From Agarivorans gilvus (lineage in GTDB: Bacteria > Pseudomonadota > Gammaproteobacteria > Enterobacterales > Celerinatantimonadaceae), in NCBI RefSeq assembly GCF_001420915.1, contig NZ_CP013021.1, positions 134,001-198,000 on the forward strand: a DNA stretch of 64,000 nucleotides, read 5' to 3'. Numbering within the stretch: position 1 is the stretch's first letter; each line of letters starts with the position of its first letter. Both the position numbers and the translations under genes were made by a program. Below, piece by piece: positions 1 through 8,562 of the stretch. Below the pieces are notes generated by a model that saw only the letters and a list, made by a program, of their open reading frames with translations, was not told the origin of the DNA and made no database searches.

Positions 1-163
1 ACGTATCCACCATTTCTGGCTCGCCGATAGCAAGCAGTAAACGCTCAGCAGCACTGGCATAGGTACTGGGCTGCTCTTTACAAAGAGTGAGAAATTGGTC
101 GAGCGACAGCTCCTCTTCCTGAGCTTGCTCATAACGCTGTTGATAATGGTCAAAAATACTCAT
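1..163 (-). CDS. prkA: PrkA/YeaG serine protein kinase, N-terminal fragment
   Basis: Only the first 54 codons lie in the window; the gene continues past position 1. The peptide begins MSIFDHYQQRYEQAQ and contains AAERLLLAIGEPEMVDT, which closely follows the start of E. coli PrkA (YeaG), an AAA+ type serine kinase of nutrient-stress physiology usually followed by yeaH and spoVR-like genes. Those partners cannot be seen here. The start at 163 is supported by a strong AGGAGG 8 bases upstream. Recognition is by remembered family sequence and is confident despite the short length. Confidence 0.9.
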   Translation of the reverse strand, partial: MSIFDHYQQRYEQAQEEELSLDQFLTLCKEQPSTYASAAERLLLAIGEPEMVDT

Positions 164-493
164 GGCCTAGGCCTCCTAAAACAAGCTATCTGTTAGATAA
201 AGATAGAATTTGGAAACAAAAGATTTCATGAAGCGTTAAAATAAGTTTATACCAAAGTAAAAATAAATTAATAAAAAATAAGCAATTTTTTAGCAAGCTT
301 GAGTCAGCTTAGGTGGCTGTGTTAGGGGGTGTTGTTAAGCCTTTTGTTGTTTTTTATGAGCCTTTCTCATCGCTTAAATTCAGCGTCTAGCCTAGCCATG
401 AGGGCGAGTCATCCCCCTAAGTCCTAATAAAACCACTGTTTCTTCAGCTTGTTAGTTTGTCCACATAAAGTTAACAATATGTAAAATAATTGA

Positions 494-521
494 TTGATAT
501 TCTGTTGCGTCGTGCTAACTT
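494..521 (+). promoter_or_regulatory. putative sigma70 promoter of small RNA candidate
   Basis: TTGATA at 494-499 and TAACTT at 516-521 are separated by 16 bases, giving a plausible start near 528, just before the structured stretch that ends in a terminator. The match is moderate and the assignment is inference. Confidence 0.35.
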
Positions 522-527
522 AGAATT

Positions 528-640
528 GTAGCTTGAACCTTCTAGCTTTGGTCGGCAAGCACTACATCGAGGGGAGTAGTGCTGAAGGTTTCTAATAAGC
601 ACGTTTCCATTAGCTCTTGCTTTGCAAGAGCTTTTTTTTT
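528..640 (+). ncRNA. candidate structured small RNA with its own terminator
   Basis: No ORF covers this segment, yet it folds well. AACCTTC (536-542) pairs with GAAGGTT (584-590), and AGCACTAC (558-565) pairs with GTAGTGCT (576-583); the right arms are contiguous and the inner loop is ATCGAGGGGA. A short unpaired linker is followed by a perfect Rho-independent terminator. A promoter-like pair lies just upstream. The unit is about 110 nt and stands between prkA (divergent) and the symporter gene. I do not recognise it as Spot 42, Qrr, RyhB, GcvB, 6S or CsrB. It could also be a terminated leader of unknown function. Confidence 0.45.
612..640 (+). terminator. Rho-independent terminator
   Basis: AGCTCTTGC and GCAAGAGCT form a 9-bp stem with a TTT loop, followed by an uninterrupted T run to 640. 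It ends the small RNA candidate and lies about 290 bases before the next gene. The rest of the 164-931 gap (AT-rich, no credible ORF) shows nothing else I can name. Confidence 0.8.
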
Positions 641-931
641 GGTGTTATTGCTGAAGCCTGAGTTTGTTAGGGGTTTTTAAGGGCCAGTTTAGACTAAAGG
701 ATAACTTAGCCTTTAGTTGATGTTTTGTCCTTAAAAAACAGTGCATTATAAATAGTTGTTGAGTATTGCAAGCTGCTGGTTCAATCGGTTGGTGGGTTCT
801 ATACCAAAGTCTAAGTTTAAATGACTTAATAAGCTTCTAAGTTGTTGTGTAACATTTTGTTAACTTTGTTCCGGTTTCGTTTGCTGTGTGGCTGGACTGA
901 AGTATTAGCCAAGGGTGTATGACAACAACAC

Positions 932-2604
932 ATGGATATTCAAACCTGGGCATTTGTTTTTATCGCGTCGAGCTTTACTCTCTATCTGATTATCGCGGTT
1001 TGGGCGAAGGCTCATACCACGGCTGACTTCTACATAGCTAGCGGGCGGATCCACCCCTTAACCAATGGCATGGCAGGGGCGGCTAATTGGATGTCTGCGG
1101 CCTCGTTTATTTCTTTAGCTGGCATGATTTCTTTGATGGGCTACGACAGTAGCGTCTACCTCATGGGCTGGACCGGTGGCTTTGTATTGTTGGCTTTGTT
1201 ATTGGCACCTTACTTAAAACAGTTGGGGGAATATACCGTAGCCGGCTTTTTTGCGCGCCGTTTTGGGGCTAGTGCGCGTATCGTCGCGGTGGTCTTTACG
1301 GTGTTTATCTCGTTTGTTTATGTGGCCGGGCAGATGCGGGGCGTTGGCTTAGTATTTGCCCGATTCTTGGATGTGGATATCTCCTTAGGTGTACTGTTAG
1401 GCATGATTATCGTATTTGTTTATGCCGTATGGGGGGGATGAAAGGCATTACTTACACTCAAGTTGCCCAGTATTGTGTGCTGATTTTTGCTTTCTTGTTA
1501 CCGGCTTTTTTTACGTCTTTTAGTCTTACTGGCCACTGGTTGCCGCAGCTAGGCTTGGGCGCTAGCTTAAATGATTCTAATGTTTACTTGCTGGATAAAC
1601 TGGATGCGCTGTCGGTTGAGCTGGGTTTTTCTAGGTTCACCGAAAGTCATCAAGTGATATTGGATAGAATCTCCATCGCCGCCGCCTTGATGATGGGAAC
1701 AGCTGGCTTGCCCCATGTTATTACCCGCTTTTTTACCGTAGCTCGGGTGAAAGATGCGCGCATCTCTATTGCCTATGCCTTGGTCTTTATAGCGCTATTA
1801 TACAGTGTTGCCCCAGCGGTGGGCGCGTTTGCCAAGGTTAATATTATTCAATCAATTAATGGCAGCGAGCTGCTCGGTGTGGCCATGGAGCATCAACCCA
1901 CATGGCTAGAAAATTGGCAACAATTGAGCTTAGTTAGTTGGTTCGATAATAATGGTGACCAGCGCTTGTTTTACTCGGGAGATCTACGCAATGAAGTGTT
2001 TATTAATCAAGATATTGTGATGTTAGCTTCTCCTGAATTGGCCGATTTACCCAATTGGGTAGTGGCCTTGCTGGCTGCTGGTGGATTAGCGGCGGCACTA
2101 TCAACGGCGGCGGGTTTGGTGCTGGTGATTAGCAGCACGCTTGCGCATGACCTAATCAAGCAAACCTACGCCAAAAACTTAAGCGAACGGCAGGAATTAA
2201 AGATCGCTCGCATTTCAGTGGTGCTGGTGATTGTTGCCGCAGGGTATCTAGGAGTGCGACCGCCAGCTTTAGTGACCGAGGTGGTAGCGATAGCCTTTGG
2301 TTTGGCGGCCAGTACCTTATTCCCCGCGCTTATTTTTGGCATCTTTGTGCGCCGAATTGCTTGGCCAGCGGTATTGGCTGGCATGCTGGTGGGATTTGGT
2401 TTCAGCCTTTTCTATATTGTTTTTTTCAAGTTTCTAGCGGTTCAATATAACCATGTCGATTATTGGTTATTCGGCATCTCTCCAGAGGGTATCGGCAGTC
2501 TGGGCATGCTGCTTAACTTTAGCACTGCCTGGTTGCTTCAATATAAATGTAAACCGGCACCGTTATCGGCTCAGACCATGGTGTTGCGCTTACGTCGACC
2601 TTAA
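932..2604 (+). CDS. VC_2705-type sodium:solute symporter, frame broken as sequenced
   Basis: Two overlapping reading frames (932-1441 and 1429-2604) together make one sodium:solute symporter of about 557 residues. Motifs of the VC_2705 subfamily are evident: FYIASGRIHP, GAANWMSAASFISLAGM, GYDSSVYLMGWTGG, YVAGQMRGVG, then GGMKGITYTQVAQYC in the second frame. The protein is a multi-span inner-membrane, probably sodium-driven carboxylate transporter. The frames meet at a run of seven G (1431-1437); eight would restore ...VWGGMKG... without loss. The small DUF4212 subunit usually encoded directly upstream of this subfamily is absent. No strong ribosome binding site precedes 932. Either a one-base sequence error or a genuine, possibly slippage-prone, frameshift; I favour error. 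Confidence 0.85.
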
Positions 2605-2770
2605 GAGCATATTTACAGCGAAGCTTGTTTGCTTATCGCCAGTCTTTCCCACTTCAACTAGTCTTAAAAGATGGGCTTAATGTTTGTTTTAATTTTAACC
2701 AAGTTGTTCGAATTGTGGCTGGTTTGAGGTTGTTGCAGCCATGGCAAGCTAATATCAGGGATGTGACCGC

Positions 2771-4183
2771 ATGAGACTCATATTTGTGCATGGCTGGAGC
2801 GTTACTCATACATCTACCTACGGTGATTTACCGCAATCTTTAGCCACTGCGGGCAAGGCTGTGGGCTTAGCTATCGATATCAAACACATCTATTTGGGTA
2901 AATACATCAGCTTTCATGATGAAGTGTCTATGGATGATATTGCGCGCGCACTACAACGAGCCTTAGAAGATTTACCCGATAATCGGCCAAGCATTCAGCC
3001 CTTTTCTTGTATTACCCATTCTACTGGTGGGCCAGTGGTTCGTTATTGGCTGGATAAGTATCATTCTGAAAATGGCGCTCAGCCGCTGCCTTTAAAACAC
3101 TTATTGATGCTAGCTCCTGCCAATCATGGCTCGAGTTTAGCGGCACTTGGCAAGCAGCGAGTAGGTAGAATTAAGGCGTGGTTTTCAGGAGTAGAGCCGG
3201 GGCAGAGAGTACTTGATTGGTTAAGCTTGGGCAGTGAGGGGCAGTGGCGCTTGAATCAACGCAGCCTAAACTATAACTATTTGGCTAAAGGCTGTTATCC
3301 CTTTGTGTTTATTGGTCAGGCCATCGACAGCAAGTTTTATGACTTTCTCAATAGCTATTTGGTTGAAGCGGGGTCCGACGGTGTGGTTCGGGTGGCGGGA
3401 GCGAATATGAACTACCGTTTTTTGGCGATACAGCAATCACCGCAGCTTATTGCCAAAGTGAAGCCCAAATGTTATCAACTTCGCCCCTGCGATAGTCAAG
3501 TGGTGCGAGTCGCTCAAACGGTTCCTTTGGCGGTATTCAGTCAATTTAGCCATTCTGGACGTAAAATGGGCATTATGGCCAATAAGGCGGGTACAGTTGA
3601 ACATCAGCTCTTGGTAGAGCAGTTGTTAGCCTGTTTAAAGGTAGACAGCGCTAACGCTTACCAACAGCGGGCCGCCGAGATGCAACTGTTTACTAAGCAG
3701 CAACAGACCATGGCTCCGGCAGAAAAAAAACAAGCAATGGCGAGGTACTGCATGTTGGTGATTAGAGTGTGCGATCAGCATGGTGAAGTCATAGAGCATC
3801 ATGACTATGATATTTTGCTACTGGCCGGAAAGGCTTATAAACCTAACCAATTGCCCAAGGGCTTTTTAGTCGACAAGCAAATGAATACTCAGTCACACTG
3901 TTTGGTTTACTATCTTGATGCTGATAAAATGTCACAAATTAAAGATGGCTGTTTTGGTATTCAGGTATTGGCTCGGCCAAATAAAGGATTTAGTTTTTAC
4001 CACAATGCCCAGTTTCGCTCTGAAGGCTTAGCCATTGAGCAAGTGTTTGCTGCTAACCAAACCAGCTATTTAGATATTAGGCTGCATCGAGAAGTCGATG
4101 AAAATGTGTTTCGTTTTGTTGCGGCCGATAAGCCTAGAGCCAGCTTTAAAGGCATTAAACCCTCGGGCAATGAGCTTGATTAA
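2771..4183 (+). CDS. lipase-like alpha/beta hydrolase
   Basis: A 470-residue protein with an alpha/beta-hydrolase N-terminal half: the oxyanion strand MRLIFVHGWS, nucleophile elbow THSTGG (Ser84), LAPANHGS as in lipases, GSDGVV (Asp203) and SHSG (His261), which I propose as the Ser-Asp-His triad. The remaining 200 residues are not recognised and may be a substrate-binding or interaction domain. No signal peptide is visible, so a cytoplasmic role is likely. The start at 2771 has AGGGA about 10 bases upstream. Substrate unknown; an acylglycerol or phospholipid esterase is possible. The next gene follows after 22 bases and may be cotranscribed. Confidence 0.65.
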   Translation: MRLIFVHGWSVTHTSTYGDLPQSLATAGKAVGLAIDIKHIYLGKYISFHDEVSMDDIARALQRALEDLPDNRPSIQPFSCITHSTGGPVVRYWLDKYHSENGAQPLPLKHLLMLAPANHGSSLAALGKQRVGRIKAWFSGVEPGQRVLDWLSLGSEGQWRLNQRSLNYNYLAKGCYPFVFIGQAIDSKFYDFLNSYLVEAGSDGVVRVAGANMNYRFLAIQQSPQLIAKVKPKCYQLRPCDSQVVRVAQTVPLAVFSQFSHSGRKMGIMANKAGTVEHQLLVEQLLACLKVDSANAYQQRAAEMQLFTKQQQTMAPAEKKQAMARYCMLVIRVCDQHGEVIEHHDYDILLLAGKAYKPNQLPKGFLVDKQMNTQSHCLVYYLDADKMSQIKDGCFGIQVLARPNKGFSFYHNAQFRSEGLAIEQVFAANQTSYLDIRLHREVDENVFRFVAADKPRASFKGIKPSGNELD

Positions 4184-4205
4184 GCGTTAGCAAAGGTGAA
4201 TTTCG

Positions 4206-4586
4206 TTGAAAAACACAATTAAACAATTAACGGTGAAGATGCCAGCTGGGCATTTGCTTAGTGTGTTTTTATTGTGGCTAAGTTTTAGCCCCAACTCTCA
4301 AGCCAGCTGTGCAGAGCAAGCGTTTCAATGTTGGCGTTATAGTGGAGAGCAGGAGCAGAGCCTTAGCTGCAATATGAAGGTTTGCGCTACTGCCAACAGC
4401 ATGGATATTTATTGGTCTTTAGCCGACGGCACCGCTATTCATGAATATGGTGAGCAGCAGCAAACGCAGATTTTGCTCAATCAGCAGCCGGCATTTGCGT
4501 TGCCGCAGACAATTTTGCAGGATGAGCTGCACTGTATTAGCTCGGATTTGCGAGTCATTTATTGTGTGTCAGACTTATCGCTGTAG
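4206..4586 (+). CDS. small secreted cysteine-containing protein, unknown
   Basis: A 126-residue product that I do not recognise. Translation most likely begins at a TTG at 4206, because AAAGGTGA (4192-4199) sits at good distance; an internal ATG at 4239 is the alternative. A hydrophobic stretch LLSVFLLWLSFSP followed by SQASCA reads as a signal peptide, so the mature part (about 90 residues, six cysteines, possibly disulfide-bonded) should be periplasmic. It lies 22 bases after the hydrolase gene and is probably in the same transcript, which suggests but does not show a shared function. Confidence 0.6.
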   Translation: MKNTIKQLTVKMPAGHLLSVFLLWLSFSPNSQASCAEQAFQCWRYSGEQEQSLSCNMKVCATANSMDIYWSLADGTAIHEYGEQQQTQILLNQQPAFALPQTILQDELHCISSDLRVIYCVSDLSL

Positions 4587-4714
4587 CATTTAAGCTTGTT
4601 TCTAAACGGCTTTTGACGAAGATTATTTACAATTAGTGGTAATTTACTTAATCGCTTGTCTAAGACGCGCTACACTCTAAATCACTAAATTCAATCACTA
4701 TTTGGAGTTGAGCC

Positions 4715-5695
4715 ATGTTTAAGGCACTGGTACTCGAGCAAGTCGAAAAACAAACTAAGGCAAGCATTCAGCAACTAGAAGACAGCGCGCTTCCCGAGGC
4801 TGATGTGGTGGTTAAAGTTGACTACTCTTCGCTTAATTACAAGGATGGCTTGGCGATTACAGGTAAGGGCAAAATTGTGCGCCAGTTTCCTATGGTGCCT
4901 GGTATTGACCTCGCCGGACAGGTAGAAAGCTCACACGATCCCCGTTTTGCCAGCGGTGATAAAGTGGTTCTCACTGGGTGGGGCGTAGGCGAAGGACATT
5001 GGGGCGGAATGGCAGAAAAAGCCAGCCTAAAAGCCGATTGGTTGGTTCCTCTGCCCGAAGGTTTATCGGCCCAACAAGCGATGATCATCGGTACTGCGGG
5101 TTTTACCGCTATGTTATGTGTGCAGGCATTGGTGGATGCTGGCATTACTCCTGAATCTGGTGAGATCCTTGTTACCGGTGCCAGTGGCGGGGTGGGTTCG
5201 GTAGCGGTGTGTTTGCTGGCTCAATTAGGTTATAAGGTCGCCGCAGTTACTGGGCGTGTAGAGCAAAACAGCCAATTACTCACCGACTTAGGCGCCAGCC
5301 GCGTGATTGACCGCGCTGAATTTGCCGAGGCGGCTCGCCCTCTAGAGAAGCAGTTGTGGGCGGGTGCTGTAGATACTGTGGGCAGCAATATGTTGGCCAA
5401 AGTATTAGCGCAAATCGACTATAACGGGGCTGTTGCTGCTTGTGGTTTAGCGGGGGGCTTTGATTTACCCACCACAGTGATGCCATTTATTTTGCGGAAT
5501 GTGAGTTTGTTAGGCATTGATTCAGTTAATTGCCCAAGTGCTAAACGCGTAAAAGCCTGGCAACGTTTAGCTGAGTTATTACCCGATAGCTATTATCAGC
5601 AAGCTTGCAGCGAAGTCAGTTTGGAGCAAGTGCCAGAATATGCTGAAGCGATTACCAATGGCCAAGTCACCGGTCGAGTGGTGATAAAGCTATAA
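4715..5695 (+). CDS. acuI: acrylyl-CoA reductase AcuI / YhdH-family oxidoreductase
   Basis: A 326-residue zinc-free medium-chain dehydrogenase/reductase, full length and near-collinear with E. coli YhdH: SSLNYKDGLAITGKGKI, FPMVPGIDLAGQV, LTGWGVGEGHWGG, TAGFTAMLCVQAL, the NADPH-binding VTGASGGVGSVAV, and PTTVMPFILRNVSLLGIDSV. Family members reduce acryloyl-CoA to propionyl-CoA with NADPH, detoxifying acrylate made during DMSP or 3-hydroxypropionate metabolism. No DMSP lyase is nearby. TTGGAG lies 8 bases before the ATG. A terminator follows at once, so the gene is probably monocistronic. Confidence 0.9.
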   Translation: MFKALVLEQVEKQTKASIQQLEDSALPEADVVVKVDYSSLNYKDGLAITGKGKIVRQFPMVPGIDLAGQVESSHDPRFASGDKVVLTGWGVGEGHWGGMAEKASLKADWLVPLPEGLSAQQAMIIGTAGFTAMLCVQALVDAGITPESGEILVTGASGGVGSVAVCLLAQLGYKVAAVTGRVEQNSQLLTDLGASRVIDRAEFAEAARPLEKQLWAGAVDTVGSNMLAKVLAQIDYNGAVAACGLAGGFDLPTTVMPFILRNVSLLGIDSVNCPSAKRVKAWQRLAELLPDSYYQQACSEVSLEQVPEYAEAITNGQVTGRVVIKL

Positions 5696-5713
5696 GCTGC
5701 TCTTTATTTGCTT

Positions 5714-5741
5714 GAAAAGCCGGCTTTAAAGCCGGTTTTTT
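5714..5741 (+). terminator. Rho-independent terminator after acuI
   Basis: CCGGC (5720-5724) and GCCGG (5731-5735) enclose TTTAAA, extended by A/T pairs outside and followed by a T run. The sequence from here to 6171 is AT-rich and without a credible ORF; I see nothing further in it. Confidence 0.75.
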
Positions 5742-6171
5742 ATTGCCTCTGATTTGAGTTGTGGGTTTTTCTCATCTTTATGTGAGCGGGTTTAGGGGAG
5801 ATAGCTGTGGCTTTCCCGAAAGAAGGCTGGCTAATAAGGGGGGCGAATATTGTATTATTTTTACCGAAATTAAGAAGCATTATTTGGCCTTAAATAGGTC
5901 TGTTTCTAAGTGATAAATTGTGGAGCCTGGCTAGCTTTAGAACATTGTAAGGATAGATTAAGTGTCTGTTTGGATATTTAAAAAAATGAAATTTTATTGT
6001 TAAGTTATTGCTGCAATTAGAAAACATAGCTTAAGGAGCGGCCTTGCCTTACGTTTTATTCGCAGTGGCAATGAAATTATCGCGAGCAAGTAAACATATA
6101 TCTTGTTTGGGGCTAGGTGCAATTGAGCATTTGCAGTAATATTAGTCATACTTAATGGGTTTTACTGTTTT

Positions 6172-6207
6172 ATTAGCCATGGTTATTGCTCAATGGTTAT
6201 GGCTAAT
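6172..6207 (+). promoter_or_regulatory. 36-bp palindrome, likely operator of the GntR gene
   Basis: ATTAGCCAT (6172-6180) is the exact inverse of ATGGCTAAT (6199-6207). Inside these, ATTG and CAAT are also inverted, each half separated by an identical GGTT. The element ends 23 bases before the start codon of the GntR/FCD gene, the usual place for autoregulation. Binding by that regulator is inference. Confidence 0.5.
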
Positions 6208-6230
6208 ACAATATTTTTCAGGATTCATTT

Positions 6231-6944
6231 ATGTCTAATGGTTTCACGCCTATAAAAGGGGCTGCTCGTAGCCTGCATTTACAGGTTGCTAGAGAGATTG
6301 CTCGGCGAATTTTATCGGGAAGCTTAGCTCAGGGCAGTATTATTCCGGGCGAACTGGAGTTATGTCAGCAATTTGGGGTTAGCCGAACCGCCTTAAGGGA
6401 AGCAATTAAATTGCTCAACTCCAAGGGCTTGCTTGAGTCTCGGCCCAAGATTGGTACGCGAGTGCGAGATCGCGAATATTGGAATTTTTTAGATCCTCAA
6501 TTGCTTGATTGGATGTTGGGCTTAGAAAATACCGAGTTTGCTTACCGTGAGTTTTTAGCGCTACGACGTGCTATAGAGCCAGAAGCGGCAGCCTTAGCTG
6601 CGCGTAATGCTACAGCCGAATTGCGCATGCGCTTATCGGAAGTATTTCAGGCGATGATGGCTTCAGTATCCAGTGATGGAGACTTAAGCGCTTGGGCTGA
6701 CTTAGATATGGAATTTCACCGTCTCGTGTTTTTATCCACCGAGAATCGTTTTTATATTCCTTTTGCCAACGTACTGCGGGTGATGTTTGTCAGCTTTATC
6801 GACCGCGCCTCACAGCAAAGCGGCCCGCTTATTGAAGAACATAAAGCAATTTATGATGCCATTATGGCTGGCAATGCCGAGAAGGCGCGCCAAGCTAACT
6901 TGCTTCTGTTAGACAAATATAACCAAGGCATGCAGCCGAGTTAG
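6231..6944 (+). CDS. GntR-family transcriptional regulator, FadR/FCD subgroup
   Basis: A 237-residue regulator. Residues about 12-80 form the GntR winged helix-turn-helix (LHLQVAREIARRILSG, CQQFGVSRTALREAIKLL, GLLESRPKIGTRV). The next stretch, WNFLDPQLLDWML, matches the linker seen in DgoR-like members. Residues about 95-225 are an FCD effector domain with the metal-ligand pattern D..H (LDMEFHRLVF) and the later EEHKAIYDAI. Members of this subgroup answer to sugar acids such as galactonate or to other carboxylates; the ligand here is unknown and no obvious target operon adjoins. AGGA precedes the ATG by 7-8 bases. It is flanked by its own terminator. Confidence 0.85.
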   Translation: MSNGFTPIKGAARSLHLQVAREIARRILSGSLAQGSIIPGELELCQQFGVSRTALREAIKLLNSKGLLESRPKIGTRVRDREYWNFLDPQLLDWMLGLENTEFAYREFLALRRAIEPEAAALAARNATAELRMRLSEVFQAMMASVSSDGDLSAWADLDMEFHRLVFLSTENRFYIPFANVLRVMFVSFIDRASQQSGPLIEEHKAIYDAIMAGNAEKARQANLLLLDKYNQGMQPS

Positions 6945-6980
6945 CCTTGCAGCGACGGTCAATGTGTCACAATTAAGATG

Positions 6981-7009
6981 AAAGCCGCTTATCAATAGCG
7001 GCTTTTTTC
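6981..7009 (+). terminator. Rho-independent terminator after GntR gene
   Basis: AAAGCCGCT (6981-6989) and AGCGGCTTT (6997-7005) make a 9-bp stem with loop TATCAAT and a T tail. Confidence 0.85.
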
Positions 7010-7620
7010 TTGGCATTCTTGTTATTTGAAGCATTAAATTTACCGGCCAAACCTTGGCTTGGGAAACGCTTCTTCTATTTATCTCTTGGCTAATTGTGGT
7101 TATTTAGCAATCGTTATAAACGAGGACTAGACTGGGCTGAATAAGGCTAATCGCAAGCCTGAATAATGCGCTTTTATAAAAGAAATCACTTGAAATGGCA
7201 GTGATAGCAAATGTTAGCTCCAATGCTTATTTTATAAAGTCTTCAGCAAGGGAAAGAGCGGGAAGTGAGCTACACTAATGGGGACTATCTATATTTGCGC
7301 TTTCTTTGTAGAGCTTAAGAGTGAAGAGCCAGCAATTAAGCAAGTATGGTCTTGGTATTGTCATTTAGTTTTTTTTAAGCGCTGGTGAAGTCATGATAAC
7401 AATGTCGAGGGCCAAGCATAGAACTTACTCCTCTTCGCTCTCAAATTGGTGGTTGACCACTGAAAGGATGTCTATTGTCGTGCTGTGTGGCGGTGTTAAT
7501 CCACAATTCGGGTTTCCTAGGAAATTCCCCAATTTGGATGCGCCAGACCTTGGTTGAGGAGACAGCACATCCCTATGTTTTGGTAGTGCATTTGGGTCGT
7601 CGCTAGCATTTTCAATAAAC
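7010..7620. other. gene-free intergenic stretch
   Basis: About 600 bases without a credible gene. Short frames exist on both strands (for example plus 7393-7557, 54 codons, and a 95-codon minus frame that overlaps the next gene), but neither resembles a known protein or has a convincing ribosome binding site. I see no clear promoter, repeat or RNA structure. The part after 7390 may be a decayed remnant. Confidence 0.4.
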
Positions 7621-8442
7621 ATGGATGTACAAATAATGGTGAGATTTATTTTCATTTTATTGCTTTTAAGCTTGCCGGTATCTGCGGCTGAAAGTGCGAG
7701 AAAGAAAATCACGCTGGTTTATGAAGTAAAACCTAATCCGCCATTTTATTTAGGTGAAGGCAGTGATATCGATTGGAGAAAGCCTGGAATCACTTTAGAA
7801 GTCTTAAAGTTACTCGAAGGTAAATTAAACATAGAGATAGAGTTTAAACGCAGACCTTGGCTTAGGGGGCTTAAGGAAGTAGAAGCCAATGTTGCCGATG
7901 GGATTTTTCACGCTAGCTTCAAGCCTGCTCGTTTGCAAATCGGTCGTTATCCCATGAAAAATGACCAGCTGGATGTGAGTAGGAAAATCATGTCGCAGTC
8001 ATATGCGCTGTATAAACATAAAGACTCACCTCTACAATGGGATGGTCAAGCATTAACAAACCTTAATGGAGATATTGGAGCGGTAAGAGGGTACGCTGTT
8101 ATTGGAACGATAGAAGGACTTGGGGTGTCGGTGTATGAAGTGAGTTCGCAAATGAATGGGCTAATGATGCTCAAAGCGGGAAGGATTGCTGCTTTTGCGG
8201 ATATAGCAACGATGACTGATTTTCAAATAAAGTCACATCGTGAGGAGTTTAAAGACATCATCAAAATATCCCCTCCTTTTGCCACAAAAGACTATTTCTT
8301 GATGCTTTCTCATCAATTCGTGCATGACAACCCTGCACTTTCTGAAGCGATATGGGATGCGATTAGAGAGCTTCGGGATTCACCGCAATATAAGCTTATT
8401 GTTGAAAAATACTATTCAACCTGTAGCTCTGCATGCAGATAA
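7621..8442 (+). CDS. periplasmic solute-binding protein (SBP_bac_3-like)
   Basis: A protein of up to 273 residues. The N-terminus carries a signal peptide (MVRFIFILLLLSLPVSAAES if the second ATG at 7636 is used, which I prefer because GGAT lies upstream). The mature part has the pattern of family 3 extracellular binding proteins: YEVKPNPPFYLGE, KPGITLEVLKLL, EANVADGIFHASFKPARL, then GDIGAVRGYAVIGTIE and a C-terminal EAIWDAIRELRDSP. Such stand-alone proteins of about 250 residues are common in marine gammaproteobacteria and often lack a cognate ABC transporter, as here. Ligand unknown; a polar amino acid or a sensing role is possible. Confidence 0.7.
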   Translation: MDVQIMVRFIFILLLLSLPVSAAESARKKITLVYEVKPNPPFYLGEGSDIDWRKPGITLEVLKLLEGKLNIEIEFKRRPWLRGLKEVEANVADGIFHASFKPARLQIGRYPMKNDQLDVSRKIMSQSYALYKHKDSPLQWDGQALTNLNGDIGAVRGYAVIGTIEGLGVSVYEVSSQMNGLMMLKAGRIAAFADIATMTDFQIKSHREEFKDIIKISPPFATKDYFLMLSHQFVHDNPALSEAIWDAIRELRDSPQYKLIVEKYYSTCSSACR

Positions 8443-8562
8443 ATTAAACCCAAAATAGATGATTAACTAATAAAACAACAGTCAAGACAGCTGCAATAGA
8501 GCGTTAGTGACATTGTTATTTCATTTGTTAGCGGCCATCGCGTTGAGTAAGGCCGCTAGCCC

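Noticed and set aside
7425..7712. 95-codon minus-strand frame
   Set aside because: It overlaps the signal-peptide region of the binding protein, has an unlikely composition and no ribosome site; best seen as an antisense shadow.
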